NCBI GenBank assembly: GCA_040882465.1
Contig: JBBEBG010000005.1
Coordinates: 1-42,242 of the forward strand
DNA length: 42,242 nucleotides
Source of the DNA: Gemmatimonadota bacterium
Lineage (GTDB): Bacteria > Gemmatimonadota > Gemmatimonadetes > Longimicrobiales > Gaopeijiaceae
Direction: 5' to 3'
Shown piece after piece: positions 16,621 to 26,003 of this stretch (positions are counted from its first letter, which is position 1; each line of letters begins with the position of its first letter). Below the pieces are notes generated by a model. It was not told the DNA's origin. It ran no database searches and was given only the letters and a program-made list of their open reading frames with translations. The position numbers and the translations under genes are program-made.

Positions 16621-18045
16621 ATGCCGATCTCCACTCCGAGCCACAGCATCCTCGGAAAGTTTTCAACCCTCGGCCCACGACTCGCCGTCCTCGGAAGTCT
16701 CGGGCTCCTTCTCGTCACGCCGGGAGCCGCCTTCGCGCAGGACGCGGCCGAAAGCGCGATCTCCGGCGCGGACACGGCGTGGCTCCTTATCTCGGCCGCC
16801 CTCGTCCTCCTGATGACGCCCGGCCTCGCCTTTTTCTACGGCGGGCTAGTGAGCTCCCGAAACGCGCTCAACACGATGATGATGAGCTTCGTCGCGCTCG
16901 GCGTGGCGGGAGTCCTTTGGGCGCTCCTCGGGTACTCGCTCGCCTTCGGCGAGGGGAACGCCTTCATCGGCGACACTTCCATGGCCCTGTTGCGCGGCGT
17001 GGGGCTGGAAGTGAGTGGATCCATCCCTCACATCCTCTTCATGGCTTTCCAGGCCACCTTCGCGATCATCACCGCCGCACTGATCTCGGGAGCGCTGATC
17101 GGGCGCATGCGGTTCGGCGCCTACATGCTCTTCATCGCGGCCTGGGGGCTCCTGGTGTACGCTCCGGTCGCCCACTGGGTGTGGGGTGGGGGTTGGCTGA
17201 GCGGTCTGGGAGCGTTGGACTTCGCCGGAGGCGCGGTAGTCCATGTGAATGCGGGCGCCGCGGCCGTCGTCGCGGCGCTCGTGCTCGGAAGCCGAAAGGA
17301 CTTCGGACGCCAGGCCTTCCTCCCGCACAACGTCCCCTTCGTCCTCCTCGGCGCCGGGCTCCTCTGGTTCGGATGGTTCGGCTTCAACGGCGGCAGCGCG
17401 CTCGCCGCGAACGAGATCGCGGCCCTCGCCTTCGTGAACACCATGCTCGCGCCGGCGGCGGCCCTCGTCGTCTGGGCGCTCCTCGATCATTTTCGGACCG
17501 GAAAGATCACGGCGGTCGGCATCGCGACGGGAATCGTCGTCGGCCTCGTGGCGATCACTCCCGCGGCGGGCTTCATCTCACCCGTTTCGGCGTTGCTTCT
17601 CGGGGCCATCGCGGCGCTGCCGAGTTATTTCGCGCTCCAGTGGCGCGCGCAGAGCAGGCTCGACGACTCGCTCGACGTCTTCGCCGCTCACGGGGTCGGC
17701 GGGATCACGGGCGCCATCCTCACGGGCGTCTTCGCGGACTCGACGGTGAACGGCTCGGCCGACGGACTCCTCTTCGGGAATCCGGGCGCCGTCGGGGTGC
17801 AGGCCCTCTCGGTCTTCGCCGTCCTCGTTTTCAGCGGGAGCATGACCTTCATCATCCTGAAGCTGATCGGACTCATCGTGCCGCTTCGCGGGAGCTCCCG
17901 CGAAGAGGGCGTCGGCATGGACATCCTCAATCATGGCGAAGAGGCCTACGCGAGCGGCGACGGGGCGATTCTGATCCTCGATGAAGAGATCAACGGATTC
18001 GGAGCGCCCGAAGGGACAGGCGCCTCCAGGTCACACGCGTCCTAG
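16621..18045 (+). CDS. amtB: ammonium transporter
   Basis: A 474-residue Amt-family channel that moves ammonium into the cell. Residues 1-39 form a signal peptide ending AFA-QDAAE, common in Amt proteins. Eleven or so membrane segments follow. The signature lies in DFAGGAVVHVNAGAAAVVAAL, giving the first pore His; the second is in FAAHGVGGITGAIL. The gate phenylalanines are in the FMAFQATFAIITAAL segment. It is followed after 25 bases by a PII gene, the classical amtB-glnK pairing, so its activity is probably blocked by PII when nitrogen is plentiful. It opens a four-gene nitrogen assimilation block. Confidence 0.95.
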   Translation: MPISTPSHSILGKFSTLGPRLAVLGSLGLLLVTPGAAFAQDAAESAISGADTAWLLISAALVLLMTPGLAFFYGGLVSSRNALNTMMMSFVALGVAGVLWALLGYSLAFGEGNAFIGDTSMALLRGVGLEVSGSIPHILFMAFQATFAIITAALISGALIGRMRFGAYMLFIAAWGLLVYAPVAHWVWGGGWLSGLGALDFAGGAVVHVNAGAAAVVAALVLGSRKDFGRQAFLPHNVPFVLLGAGLLWFGWFGFNGGSALAANEIAALAFVNTMLAPAAALVVWALLDHFRTGKITAVGIATGIVVGLVAITPAAGFISPVSALLLGAIAALPSYFALQWRAQSRLDDSLDVFAAHGVGGITGAILTGVFADSTVNGSADGLLFGNPGAVGVQALSVFAVLVFSGSMTFIILKLIGLIVPLRGSSREEGVGMDILNHGEEAYASGDGAILILDEEINGFGAPEGTGASRSHAS

Positions 18046-18070
18046 CCACCGATTCCCGGAGGGAAGATCC

Positions 18071-18433
18071 ATGAAGCTGATCCGAGCCATCATCCGACCC
18101 GAGAAGCTGAACGAGGTGTTGAAGGCGCTCTTCCAAGCGGAGGTGCGCGGTATCACGGTCTCACGCGTTCAGGGCCATGGGGGCGAGACCTCCTCCGTGG
18201 CGACGTACCGGGGGACTTCGGTCATGATGGAGCTCACCGAAAAAGTGATGCTCGACATCGGCGTCTCCGAAGGGTTCACGGAGACGGTCGTGAATGCGGT
18301 CCTGAGCTCGGCGCGCACCGGGGAGGTCGGGGATGGCAAGATCTTCGTCATTCCGGTCGAGCAGGTCCATCGGATTCGGACCGGAGAGCGAGACACAGCG
18401 GCGGTCACCCCCGTGGCCGTGACCGCGGGTTAG
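18071..18433 (+). CDS. glnK: PII nitrogen regulatory protein lacking the uridylylation tyrosine
   Basis: A 120-residue PII protein, a trimeric sensor of 2-oxoglutarate and ATP/ADP. It aligns without gaps to E. coli GlnB from [16 protein letters not shown] to [20 protein letters not shown]. Within the T-loop (residues 37-55) the sequence is [15 protein letters not shown]. Tyr46 is kept but position 51, the uridylylated Tyr of proteobacterial PII, is Val, and Gln39, which helps bind Mg-ATP-2-oxoglutarate, is Glu. Control by uridylylation at Tyr51 is therefore excluded. Position after amtB suggests it gates the transporter. The symbol reflects position; it may be a separate PII subfamily. An SD-like GGAGGGAAG precedes the ATG. 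Confidence 0.9.
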   Translation: MKLIRAIIRPEKLNEVLKALFQAEVRGITVSRVQGHGGETSSVATYRGTSVMMELTEKVMLDIGVSEGFTETVVNAVLSSARTGEVGDGKIFVIPVEQVHRIRTGERDTAAVTPVAVTAG

Positions 18434-18527
18434 TTTCGCGCCGGCGCATGGCCCTCAAGGCGTGCCCGGCGTGGTTGGACGAAAAGCAACGAGTTCCCCC
18501 ATCGAGCCAGGAGAGGAGGAGGAAGGG

Positions 18528-19940
18528 ATGACCCCGGAACAGTTTTTCAAGTTCGCGAAGACGAACAAAGCCACCATGGTGGACCTGAAGTTCACCGACC
18601 TGCTCGGGACGTGGCAGCACTGCACGTACCCGATTGAAACTTGGGACGAAGGGACTTTCGACGAGGGCGTCGGATTCGACGGATCCTCCATCCGTGGGTG
18701 GCAGGCGATCAACCAGTCCGACATGCTCGCGATCCCGGACGCTTCCACCGCGAAGATCGATCCCTTCTTCGCCGAGCCGACGGTGAGCGTCATCGCGAAC
18801 ATCGCGGACCCGGAGACGCTCGAGGACTACACGCGCGACCCGCGCCACGTGGCGCGAAAGGCGCTCGAACACTTGAAGAAGTCGAAGATCGCCGACACTT
18901 GCTTCGTCGGTCCCGAGCCGGAATTCTTCATCTTCGACCAGGTGCGTTACGAGCAGACGCAGAACCGCGGCTTCTACGAGATCGACTCGGTGGAAGGAGC
19001 CTGGAACACGGCCCGTTTCGAGGAGCCGAACCTCGGCTACAAGCCCAGCTACAAGGGTGGGTACTTCCCCGTTTCGCCAACCGACACGTACCACGACCTC
19101 CGGACCGAGATGGTCCTCGCGATGCAGAAGGTCGGGATCGTCGTCGAGGCACACCACCACGAAGTCGGCACCGGTGGACAGTGTGAGATCGACATGAAGT
19201 TCTCGCCGCTTCTGCAGATGGCCGATCAGTTCATGTGGTTCAAGTACATCATCAAGAATGTTGCGAAACGGCATGGAAAGACGGTCACCTTCATGCCGAA
19301 GCCCATCTTCCAGGACAATGGGAGCGGCATGCACACCCATATGTCGCTCTGGAAGGGCGGGAAACCTCTCTTCGCCGGGAAGGAGTACGCGGGGTTGAGC
19401 CAGATGGCGCTCTACGCGATCGGCGGGCTCCTCAAGCACGCGAAGGCGATTCTGGCCTTCGCGGCTCCGACGTCGAATTCGTATCGCCGATTGGTCCCCG
19501 GGTACGAGGCGCCCGTGAACCTCGCCCTCTCCAAGCGAAATCGGTCCGCCTCGGTTCGGATTCCGATGTACTCGCCGAGCCCGAAGTCGAAGCGTCTGGA
19601 GTTCCGTTGCCCCGACCCGAGCTGCAACGGGTACCTCACCTTCTCCGCCATGCTGATGGCGCTCATGGACGGGATCAACAACAAGATCGAGCCCGGCAAG
19701 CCGCTCGATCGCGACATCTATCACATGACGAAGGCGGAGCTCGACAAGACACCGAAGACACCGGCAAGCCTTGAAGAGTCGCTCGAAGCGCTCAAGAAGG
19801 ACCATGCCTTCCTCACACAGGGCGGCGTCTTCACCGATGATCTGATCCAGACCTGGATCGATTACAAGATGGAGAACGAGGTCGAGGCGCTCCGCCTCCG
19901 GCCCCATCCGCACGAGTTCTTCCTCTATTACGACAACTGA
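18528..19940 (+). CDS. glnA: glutamine synthetase type I
   Basis: A 470-residue dodecameric GSI that makes glutamine from glutamate, ammonia and ATP. Motifs: [20 protein letters not shown] near the start, [35 protein letters not shown], the ATP-binding [18 protein letters not shown], and [22 protein letters not shown] near 390 keeps a Tyr where enteric GSI-beta enzymes are adenylylated. The ATG at 18528 follows a strong GGAGGAGGAAGG site. It lies 94 bases after the PII gene and is followed by two strong hairpins before glnN. Confidence 0.95.
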   Translation: MTPEQFFKFAKTNKATMVDLKFTDLLGTWQHCTYPIETWDEGTFDEGVGFDGSSIRGWQAINQSDMLAIPDASTAKIDPFFAEPTVSVIANIADPETLEDYTRDPRHVARKALEHLKKSKIADTCFVGPEPEFFIFDQVRYEQTQNRGFYEIDSVEGAWNTARFEEPNLGYKPSYKGGYFPVSPTDTYHDLRTEMVLAMQKVGIVVEAHHHEVGTGGQCEIDMKFSPLLQMADQFMWFKYIIKNVAKRHGKTVTFMPKPIFQDNGSGMHTHMSLWKGGKPLFAGKEYAGLSQMALYAIGGLLKHAKAILAFAAPTSNSYRRLVPGYEAPVNLALSKRNRSASVRIPMYSPSPKSKRLEFRCPDPSCNGYLTFSAMLMALMDGINNKIEPGKPLDRDIYHMTKAELDKTPKTPASLEESLEALKKDHAFLTQGGVFTDDLIQTWIDYKMENEVEALRLRPHPHEFFLYYDN

Positions 19941-19952
19941 GGAAAGGCGAAG

Positions 19953-19978
19953 CGGTGTTCCGGGATCCCGGAACACCG
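19953..19978 (+). terminator. perfect 26-bp palindromic hairpin after glnA
   Basis: CGGTGTTCCGGGA (19953-19965) is followed at once by its exact reverse complement (19966-19978). As RNA it forms a very stable stem with a minimal GAUC-type loop. It starts 12 bases after the glnA stop. No T-run follows, so it may act as an mRNA 3' end stabiliser or a non-canonical terminator rather than a classical intrinsic one. Confidence 0.65.
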
Positions 19979-19995
19979 TGGAGAGCGGGAGCGAG

Positions 19996-20029
19996 CGCCC
20001 CGGGGGTCGAAGGGAGTACCCCCGGGGCG
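19996..20029 (+). terminator. second strong hairpin between glnA and glnN
   Basis: CGCCCCGGGGGT (19996-20007) pairs perfectly with ACCCCCGGGGCG (20018-20029) around a ten-base loop, CGAAGGGAGT. It ends about 50 bases before the glnN start. Only two T residues follow. With the hairpin just upstream it probably sets different expression of the two synthetases. Confidence 0.6.
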
Positions 20030-20080
20030 TTGGCTTCACACGGACCGGGCCACGCGTACGCCGCCCCCACCTGACGATTC

Positions 20081-22279
20081 ATGCCCCGAAACACAAACAC
20101 CCGCCGGGCCGACGCTCTCGCGGCGATCCGGCCGACACCCTCCCGAACCGAGGGCCCCGCGGGGAGCGCGCCCGTGGACGTTGGGCGTATCTTCGGGGAG
20201 AACACCTTCGGGGTAGCCCAGATGAAGGCGAGGCTTCCGCCGGAGACCTTCAAGCGGCTGGTGGCGACTGTTGAGTCTGGATCGGAGCTTGACTCTTCGG
20301 TGGCGGACGCGGTGGCCGCCGCCATGAAGGATTGGGCCGATGAGCGGGGCGCCACGCACTTTTCCCACTGGTTCCAGCCGCTCACGGGGCTGACCGCTGA
20401 GAAACACGACTCCTTCCTCACGCCGGCACGCGGGGACGGCGGCCCGGCGATCACGCTATTCTCGGGACAGGAGCTGATCCAGGGAGAACCCGACGCCTCT
20501 TCCCTTCCCTCCGGCGGCCTTCGCACGACGTTCGAAGCGCGCGGCTACACGGCCTGGGATCCCACTTCGCCGGCCTTCATCATCGAAGGTGCGGGGGGCG
20601 CGACTCTTTGTATCCCGACCGCCTATTCTTCCTGGTCGGGGGACGCCCTCGATCAGAAGATCCCGCTCCTCCGCTCGACACACGCCCTCGAGGAGCAGAC
20701 CCTGCGCGCTCTCCGCCTCTTCGGGGTGAAGGCGAAACGCGTGCGCGCGACGCTCGGCCCGGAGCAGGAATTTTTCCTCGTGGACCAGGAGTTCTTTTAT
20801 CGGAGGCCCGACCTGGTCACCACGGGGCGGACGCTCTTCGGTGCCCGGCCACCCAAGGGACAGGAGCTCGAGGACCACTACTTCGGGGCGATCCCCGAGC
20901 GGATCCTCGAATACATGCAGGCGGTCGAGTTGGAGCTCTACCGTTTGGGGGTCCCGGTGAAGACGCGGCACAACGAGGTCGCTCCGGGGCAGTTCGAGAT
21001 GGCCTTCTTATACGAGGAGGCGAACCTCGCTGCCGACCACCAGCAGCTCACGATGTCCACGTTGCGCCGAGTCGCGCGAAGGTTCGGGCTCGTTTGCCTC
21101 CTCCACGAGAAACCCTTCGCGGGGGTGAACGGGAGCGGGAAACACCTCAACTGGTCCCTCGCGACCGATGAGGAGAACCTCCTCGAACCCGGCGACACCC
21201 CCCACAAAAACATGCAGTTCCTCTTTTTCTGCGCGGCCGTTCTCCGCGCGGTGGAGCGGCACCAGGACCTGCTCCGGGCCTCGGTCGCCTTCGCGGGGAA
21301 CGACCACCGCCTCGGCGCGAACGAGGCTCCCCCCGCGGTCCTCTCGGTCTTCCTCGGGGACCAGCTCACCGACATCTTCGAGCAACTCGCCGAGGCCGGG
21401 GCCGCGACCTCTTCGCGGGGAGGGGGCCTCCTGGGGCTCGGCGTCCGGGTCCTTCCCGCACTCCCGAAACACGCCGGGGACCGGAATCGGACCTCTCCCT
21501 TCGCCTTCACCGGGAACAAGTTCGAGTTTCGCGCGCTCGGGGCCTCGCAGAGCATCTCCTTTCCCGCCACCGTCCTGAACACGATAGTCGCCGAATCCAT
21601 TGACGAGCTTTGCGACAAGCTCGAGGCGGAGAAGGCGTCCGGGAGCGGCCTCCAGGTGGCATTGGGAAAGGTCCTGGCCGAGGCGGCTGGAGAGGTGCGC
21701 CATATCGTCTTTAATGGGGACGGATATTCGGGCGCGTGGGAAGAAGAGGCAAAGCGCCGCGGTCTCCTGGATCTGCGGACGACCCTCGACTCCCTTCCCC
21801 ACCTCGTGAAGGACAAAAACGCGGAGATCTTCGAGCGGTTCGGCGTCCTCTCCCGGCGGGAGCTCGAGTCTCGTTACGACATCGCGCTGCACCATTACTT
21901 TCATACGGTGAACATCGAGGGGGAGACCGCGGCCGCGATCGGACGGACCATGATCCTCACCGCCGCGATCCGGCACCTGAATGAGCTCCTCGAGGCGGTT
22001 CGCGGTGCAAAAGAGGCCGGAATCAAGGCCACGGCGGTGACGCGGACCGCCAAGCTGGTCGTGGAGCTTGTGGACGAGCTGGAGGGAGCGCTCGAGGAGC
22101 TCCAGGCGCAGAACGCCGAGCTGGGAGGAGAAGAGGTGTCCTCGAAAGTCGTGCACATGCGGGAGAAGATTCTCCCCGCGATGGCCCGCGTGCGGCGCGT
22201 GGTGGATCGTCTCGAAAAGGTGATTCCCGACGACCGTTGGCCGATCCCGACCTACCGAGACATGCTGCACCTGCGCTGA
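20081..22279 (+). CDS. glnN: glutamine synthetase type III
   Basis: A 732-residue GSIII, the long form found in Bacteroidota, cyanobacteria and some other phyla. It carries out the same reaction as GSI but is built differently. The family marks are the N-terminal [87 protein letters not shown], the [14 protein letters not shown] segment, [19 protein letters not shown], and a C-terminal coiled-coil-like region with the final [17 protein letters not shown]. Length is typical. It lies 140 bases after glnA, separated by two hairpins, so it may have its own control. Having GSI and GSIII together may serve different nitrogen states. Confidence 0.95.
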   Translation: MPRNTNTRRADALAAIRPTPSRTEGPAGSAPVDVGRIFGENTFGVAQMKARLPPETFKRLVATVESGSELDSSVADAVAAAMKDWADERGATHFSHWFQPLTGLTAEKHDSFLTPARGDGGPAITLFSGQELIQGEPDASSLPSGGLRTTFEARGYTAWDPTSPAFIIEGAGGATLCIPTAYSSWSGDALDQKIPLLRSTHALEEQTLRALRLFGVKAKRVRATLGPEQEFFLVDQEFFYRRPDLVTTGRTLFGARPPKGQELEDHYFGAIPERILEYMQAVELELYRLGVPVKTRHNEVAPGQFEMAFLYEEANLAADHQQLTMSTLRRVARRFGLVCLLHEKPFAGVNGSGKHLNWSLATDEENLLEPGDTPHKNMQFLFFCAAVLRAVERHQDLLRASVAFAGNDHRLGANEAPPAVLSVFLGDQLTDIFEQLAEAGAATSSRGGGLLGLGVRVLPALPKHAGDRNRTSPFAFTGNKFEFRALGASQSISFPATVLNTIVAESIDELCDKLEAEKASGSGLQVALGKVLAEAAGEVRHIVFNGDGYSGAWEEEAKRRGLLDLRTTLDSLPHLVKDKNAEIFERFGVLSRRELESRYDIALHHYFHTVNIEGETAAAIGRTMILTAAIRHLNELLEAVRGAKEAGIKATAVTRTAKLVVELVDELEGALEELQAQNAELGGEEVSSKVVHMREKILPAMARVRRVVDRLEKVIPDDRWPIPTYRDMLHLR

Positions 22280-22339
22280 GCGGCGGAACCGGCGACGTGC
22301 GGGCGGCGCCGAAGCTCCCTCCCCGACCTGCGCGGCGCC

Positions 22340-23932
22340 TCACTCCTCCGAGGGATCGCCCTCCAGGGGACGGGAAACCACGCAGGCGTTCACCCCTCCC
22401 ACACCCATCGAAAGCTTCCCCATCGCGCCGCCCGGCGCCTTGCACGCAATGTCGTACACGAAACCTTTGTGCACGCCGGCGATCTCGATGTTCAGCTCCT
22501 CGCGGGTGAGCGGAGTCGGATAGAGGACGCCGCGCCCCACCCCGAGGTACTGGGCGGTGAGCTCCCATCCGCCCCCGGCGCTCATTCCGTGACCGAAGGT
22601 GCCTTTGCGCGCCGTGACGAGGACGGTCTCGGGAAAGATCTCCCGCAAGTTCTCGACCTCGAGGTAGTCCCCGGGGGTGGCGGTGGCGTGAAGGTCCCAA
22701 CTCGTGATCTCTTCGGGATTCATCGCCCCGCGCGCGAGCGCGTCGCGGATCGCATGGAGGGGACCTTCCTTCGAAGGAGTGATGATGTGTTCGGCGTCGG
22801 AGGAGACCCCCACCGAGACCGGCTCCATCCCCAGGGGCCTGAACCCTTTCGCTTCCATGAAGGATCGCTCGCCCACGATCCAGGCCACCGAGCCCCCCGA
22901 CACGTGCGTTCCCCGGAGGCCGGTCAGCGGCTTGGAGACCTCGGCATCGGCCGACACGACCCGCGCTCCGTAAAATGCGCCAACCGTGAGCGGATGCGGC
23001 GGCGGATCCGTCGCGCCGACGACGACCGCACGCGCCTCGCCCCGTTGAATCGCGTCCATGGCGAGCTTGAGGCAGACTCCGAAGGTGGCACAGGCGGCCA
23101 CGGGCGCATACGAAAAACCGGTGATCCGCCCCAGCATCGAGACCTGGGCGGCGGGTGTGTTCGGGATGTTCCAGAGGACATTCGTGGAGACTTCCGTCCA
23201 GGGCGGAGGCGGCGCGTTCCAGCGCTCCTGCAGCCTGGCCCGGCGACGCTCCTTTTCGCGCATGACCTTGAGCTTTCCGGCCTCGACCTCTCCGGACACC
23301 GTGAGGCCTTCGAGCCCCGCCTGCTCCGCGAGGTATTCATGCAGCGCCGGGGAGCGGGCCGCCCAGTGGGCATTCCATTCGCGCTCCGCCGCCTCGCGCT
23401 CGTCCGGATCCTCGATCGTCGCGGGATCCGCGGGATGCGCCTCGCCGGGAGACGTCTCTTCGCCACTTCGAAACGCTCGAAGCGCCGGGCAACGATCGGG
23501 GTCTGCCCAGAAGCGATCCCAGCGCTTCTGGGCCCGATCGAGCTGGACCGACGCGTCGTAGATGGTGGGAAAGGCGCCGAGCCCCGTTCCGAAGTACACG
23601 TGCGCCTTTGGTCCGAGCTCCTGGAGGACTCCCTCGATCCCGGGATTCTGCTCGAGCGCCTGCACGAAGGCCCCGATCGCGAAGAGGGTGGTGAAGTCCA
23701 TCTTCCCGGTGAGCTGGGAGTACCGATTCGGGGGGAAACGGGCGTCGATCCACTCGCGGTAGGGCGCAAAGTCGAAGTCGAGGTTTCCGGAGAGGAAGTT
23801 GTTCGGCCCGAAGCCCTGGAAGGGGGAGAGCCAACTCTCGGCCGACTCCAGGTTGCGGGCGAAGGCTTCGATGTTTGGAGAGCGGGGCGCGACGATCCCC
23901 CACCCATAGACTCCGACCCGCGGCGCCGTCAC
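22340..23932 (-). CDS. beta-ketoacyl-ACP synthase-like protein with large internal insertion
   Basis: A 530-residue condensing enzyme of the thiolase fold. The Cys-His-His triad is present: C281 (APVAACATFGVCLKL), H415 (WDLHATATPGDYLE) and H448 (KGTFGHGMSAGGGWEL), with K443. Elongating FabF enzymes are about 410 residues. Here about 100 extra residues, rich in Arg, Glu and Trp, lie between the FGTGLGAF motif (about 114-121) and the active-site Cys. The start overlaps the citrate synthase stop by four bases (ATGA equivalent), so the two are coupled. It may act in a specialised lipid pathway rather than primary fatty acid synthesis; no acyl carrier protein is nearby. Confidence 0.8.
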   Translation of the reverse strand: MTAPRVGVYGWGIVAPRSPNIEAFARNLESAESWLSPFQGFGPNNFLSGNLDFDFAPYREWIDARFPPNRYSQLTGKMDFTTLFAIGAFVQALEQNPGIEGVLQELGPKAHVYFGTGLGAFPTIYDASVQLDRAQKRWDRFWADPDRCPALRAFRSGEETSPGEAHPADPATIEDPDEREAAEREWNAHWAARSPALHEYLAEQAGLEGLTVSGEVEAGKLKVMREKERRRARLQERWNAPPPPWTEVSTNVLWNIPNTPAAQVSMLGRITGFSYAPVAACATFGVCLKLAMDAIQRGEARAVVVGATDPPPHPLTVGAFYGARVVSADAEVSKPLTGLRGTHVSGGSVAWIVGERSFMEAKGFRPLGMEPVSVGVSSDAEHIITPSKEGPLHAIRDALARGAMNPEEITSWDLHATATPGDYLEVENLREIFPETVLVTARKGTFGHGMSAGGGWELTAQYLGVGRGVLYPTPLTREELNIEIAGVHKGFVYDIACKAPGGAMGKLSMGVGGVNACVVSRPLEGDPSEE

Positions 23933-25239
23933 CCTCGCTGGTCCATGGAGACGTATGCCCGCTCCCCACTCCCTTCGTAGACCTGCCGCGGCCGGGCGAT
24001 CCTCTGTTCATTGTCCGTGAGCATTTCCTCCCACTGCGCGAGCCAGCCGACGGCACGGGGCACGGCGAAGAGCACCGGGAACATCTCGACGGGAAATCCG
24101 AGGGCTTGGTAGATGAGCCCCGAATAGAAGTCCACGTTCGGGTAGAGATTCCGTGACATGAAATAGTCCTCGCTCAGCGCGATCGTCTCGAGCTCCAGCG
24201 CGATGTCGAGGAGGGGGTTTTTTCCGGTGACGCCGAAGACGTCGTACGCCGTCTGCTTGATGATGCTCGCCCGGGGATCGTAGGCCCTGTAGACCCGGTG
24301 CCCGAAGCCCATCAGGCGGCGTTCCCCCCTCTTTACACTCTCCAGGAAGGCCGGGATGTGTTTCACCTCCCCGATTTCGTTCAGCATCCGAAGGACCGCT
24401 TCATTCGCGCCCCCGTGGAGGGGGCCGTAGAGCGCCGCCATCGCTCCGGCGAGCGAGGAATAGGGATCGGTCTGGGAGCTCCCGATCACCCGCATCGCGG
24501 TCGTGGAGCAGTTTTGCTCGTGGTCGGCATGGAGGATGAAGAGCACGTCGAGCGCCCGCTCGAGGACGGGCGACGGGCGATATTCACGCACGCCGATCCT
24601 GAAGAGCATGTTCAGGAAATTCGCGGAATATCCGAGCTGATTTTCCGGGAAGACGTACGGGAGTCCCCGGTGATGGCGAAAGCAGAAGGCAGCGAGCGTC
24701 GGCATCTTCGCCACCAGGCGGACGATCTGTTCCCACCGGTTCGCCGGATCGTGGACCTCTTTCGATTCCGGATAAAAGGTGGACAACGCGGCCACCGCGG
24801 AGATCATCATCCCCATGGTGTGCGCGTCGTACCGGAAGCCGTCGAGCAGCTTCGTGATGTTCTGGTGGATGTAGGTGTGGTAGGTGACGTCGTGGACGAA
24901 TGTCTCGAGCTCGCTCGCGGAGGGGAGCTCTCCCTTCAGGATGAGATAGGCGACCTCGAGGAACGAGCTCTTTTCCGCGAGCTGCTCGATCGGATAGCCG
25001 CGGTAGCGGAGAATCCCCTTTTCGCCGTCGATCTCGGTGATCGTGCTCCGCGTGGACGCCGTGTTCGTGTAGGCGGGATCGTAGGTCATCATCCCGAAGT
25101 CGTCGGGATCCACCCGGATCTGGCGGAAGTCCATTGCGCGGACGACATCCCCCTCGAGGATCTCGAACTCGTATTCCTTCCCGTTGCGGTTGTCCCGGAC
25201 CGACAGGGTCTCCCTGGGACCCGTCCCGCGATCAGCCAT
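23929..25239 (-). CDS. gltA: citrate synthase (type II-like)
   Basis: A 436-residue enzyme that condenses oxaloacetate and acetyl-CoA into citrate. The catalytic residues are in place: H275 (GPLHGGANE), H314 (GFGHRVYRAYDPR) and D370 (LYPNVDFYSG), with LHADHEQNCSTTAMR at 236-250. The N-terminal extension with LRYRGYPIEQLAE is typical. Upstream of the ATG the strand reads GGGAGGAGGAAA, a strong ribosome site. The downstream ketosynthase start overlaps its stop, so both come from one message. Upstream, a gene-free gap of about 340 bases separates it from a divergent small gene. Confidence 0.95.
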   Translation of the reverse strand: MADRGTGPRETLSVRDNRNGKEYEFEILEGDVVRAMDFRQIRVDPDDFGMMTYDPAYTNTASTRSTITEIDGEKGILRYRGYPIEQLAEKSSFLEVAYLILKGELPSASELETFVHDVTYHTYIHQNITKLLDGFRYDAHTMGMMISAVAALSTFYPESKEVHDPANRWEQIVRLVAKMPTLAAFCFRHHRGLPYVFPENQLGYSANFLNMLFRIGVREYRPSPVLERALDVLFILHADHEQNCSTTAMRVIGSSQTDPYSSLAGAMAALYGPLHGGANEAVLRMLNEIGEVKHIPAFLESVKRGERRLMGFGHRVYRAYDPRASIIKQTAYDVFGVTGKNPLLDIALELETIALSEDYFMSRNLYPNVDFYSGLIYQALGFPVEMFPVLFAVPRAVGWLAQWEEMLTDNEQRIARPRQVYEGSGERAYVSMDQRG

Positions 25240-25577
25240 TTCCTCCTCCCTTACGTGCTTCAGGCGAACCCCATCTTCACTCGTTGACGAACAGCCCGAA
25301 AGATACCACGACTCTTGTGCGGCGGGCTACCGGACCCCCGGGCGACAGGCAACGGGAGATTCCGGTCTCGCGGTGCTCGGCGGCGCAGGGGCTCTCCGGC
25401 CCGGAGGGACCCCGAAAGCAATGGGAGAGAAGCCCCCGGGGAGGGACCCTTGCCCGAGCCGGGCTTCGGAAGAACCTTGTTATAGGAGTTTCACCCGGAC
25501 CCGGCGGGTTCCCCCCCGTCCGCGGGCCCGCATCTGTGACCTCCCGTGGGTCTCTCCCTTCAACAAGGAGTTCGACC
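25240..25577. other. gene-free divergent intergenic region
   Basis: About 340 bases lie between citrate synthase (minus) and a small hypothetical gene (plus). They include the citrate synthase ribosome site and an AAGGAG before the small gene. A TTATAG-like element near 25,480 could be a -10 for the plus strand, but no -35 is correctly spaced. No hairpin, RNA or reading frame with a recognisable product was seen. Confidence 0.4.
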
Positions 25578-25871
25578 ATGGCCGCTCTCTTCGAAGTCCA
25601 CCGGGCAGTGAACCTCAAGGACCGCTATCTCTTCGGGCTGGTCGGCGTCATCGAGGAGGGAATGGTCCACACGGGGATGGACGCCTCCCTGGCGGACGAC
25701 GAGGACGGAGAGAAATTCGAAGGGAAAGTGCATGGCGTGGAGTTCACGGGCCTGGACGGAATGCCCGAGCCGACGCTGACTTTCCACTACCGCGATCCGG
25801 AGAAGATCCGGCGGTGGGAATCCATTCGGTGGGAGGGGAAAAGGGTTCGGCTCGAGTGGGCGCTCCACTGA
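25578..25871 (+). CDS. small conserved-looking hypothetical protein
   Basis: A 97-residue protein I do not recognise. It starts MAALFEVHRAVNLKDRYLF and reads VGVIEEGMVHTGMDASL, then ends RRWESIRWEGKRVRLEWAL. The alternation of beta-like stretches with a balanced charge suggests a small soluble beta-rich protein, perhaps an OB-like barrel; the central VIEEGMVHTGM is the kind of turn seen in translation-factor beta-barrels, but that is guesswork. The start has AAGGAG seven bases upstream. Longer in-frame starts exist but lack such a site. It lies 130 bases before the EF-G-like gene on the same strand, without an obvious functional link. Confidence 0.6.
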   Translation: MAALFEVHRAVNLKDRYLFGLVGVIEEGMVHTGMDASLADDEDGEKFEGKVHGVEFTGLDGMPEPTLTFHYRDPEKIRRWESIRWEGKRVRLEWALH

Positions 25872-26003
25872 CGGAGGCGCCCGCCGCCTGAGGCGGCGTC
25901 CCGCATCCGTCGGCATCCTCCACCGCATTCGAAGGCAGGTCGCCGAGGAAGCTCGGAGGCCGGCCACACCGGGCCGCTTGGGCCGGCCCTTTCCGGAGGC
26001 ACG

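Noticed and set aside
25134-25577. Longer start for the 97-residue hypothetical protein
   Set aside because: The extension runs opposite the citrate synthase start and is Arg/Pro-rich; the ATG at 25578 has a proper AAGGAG.
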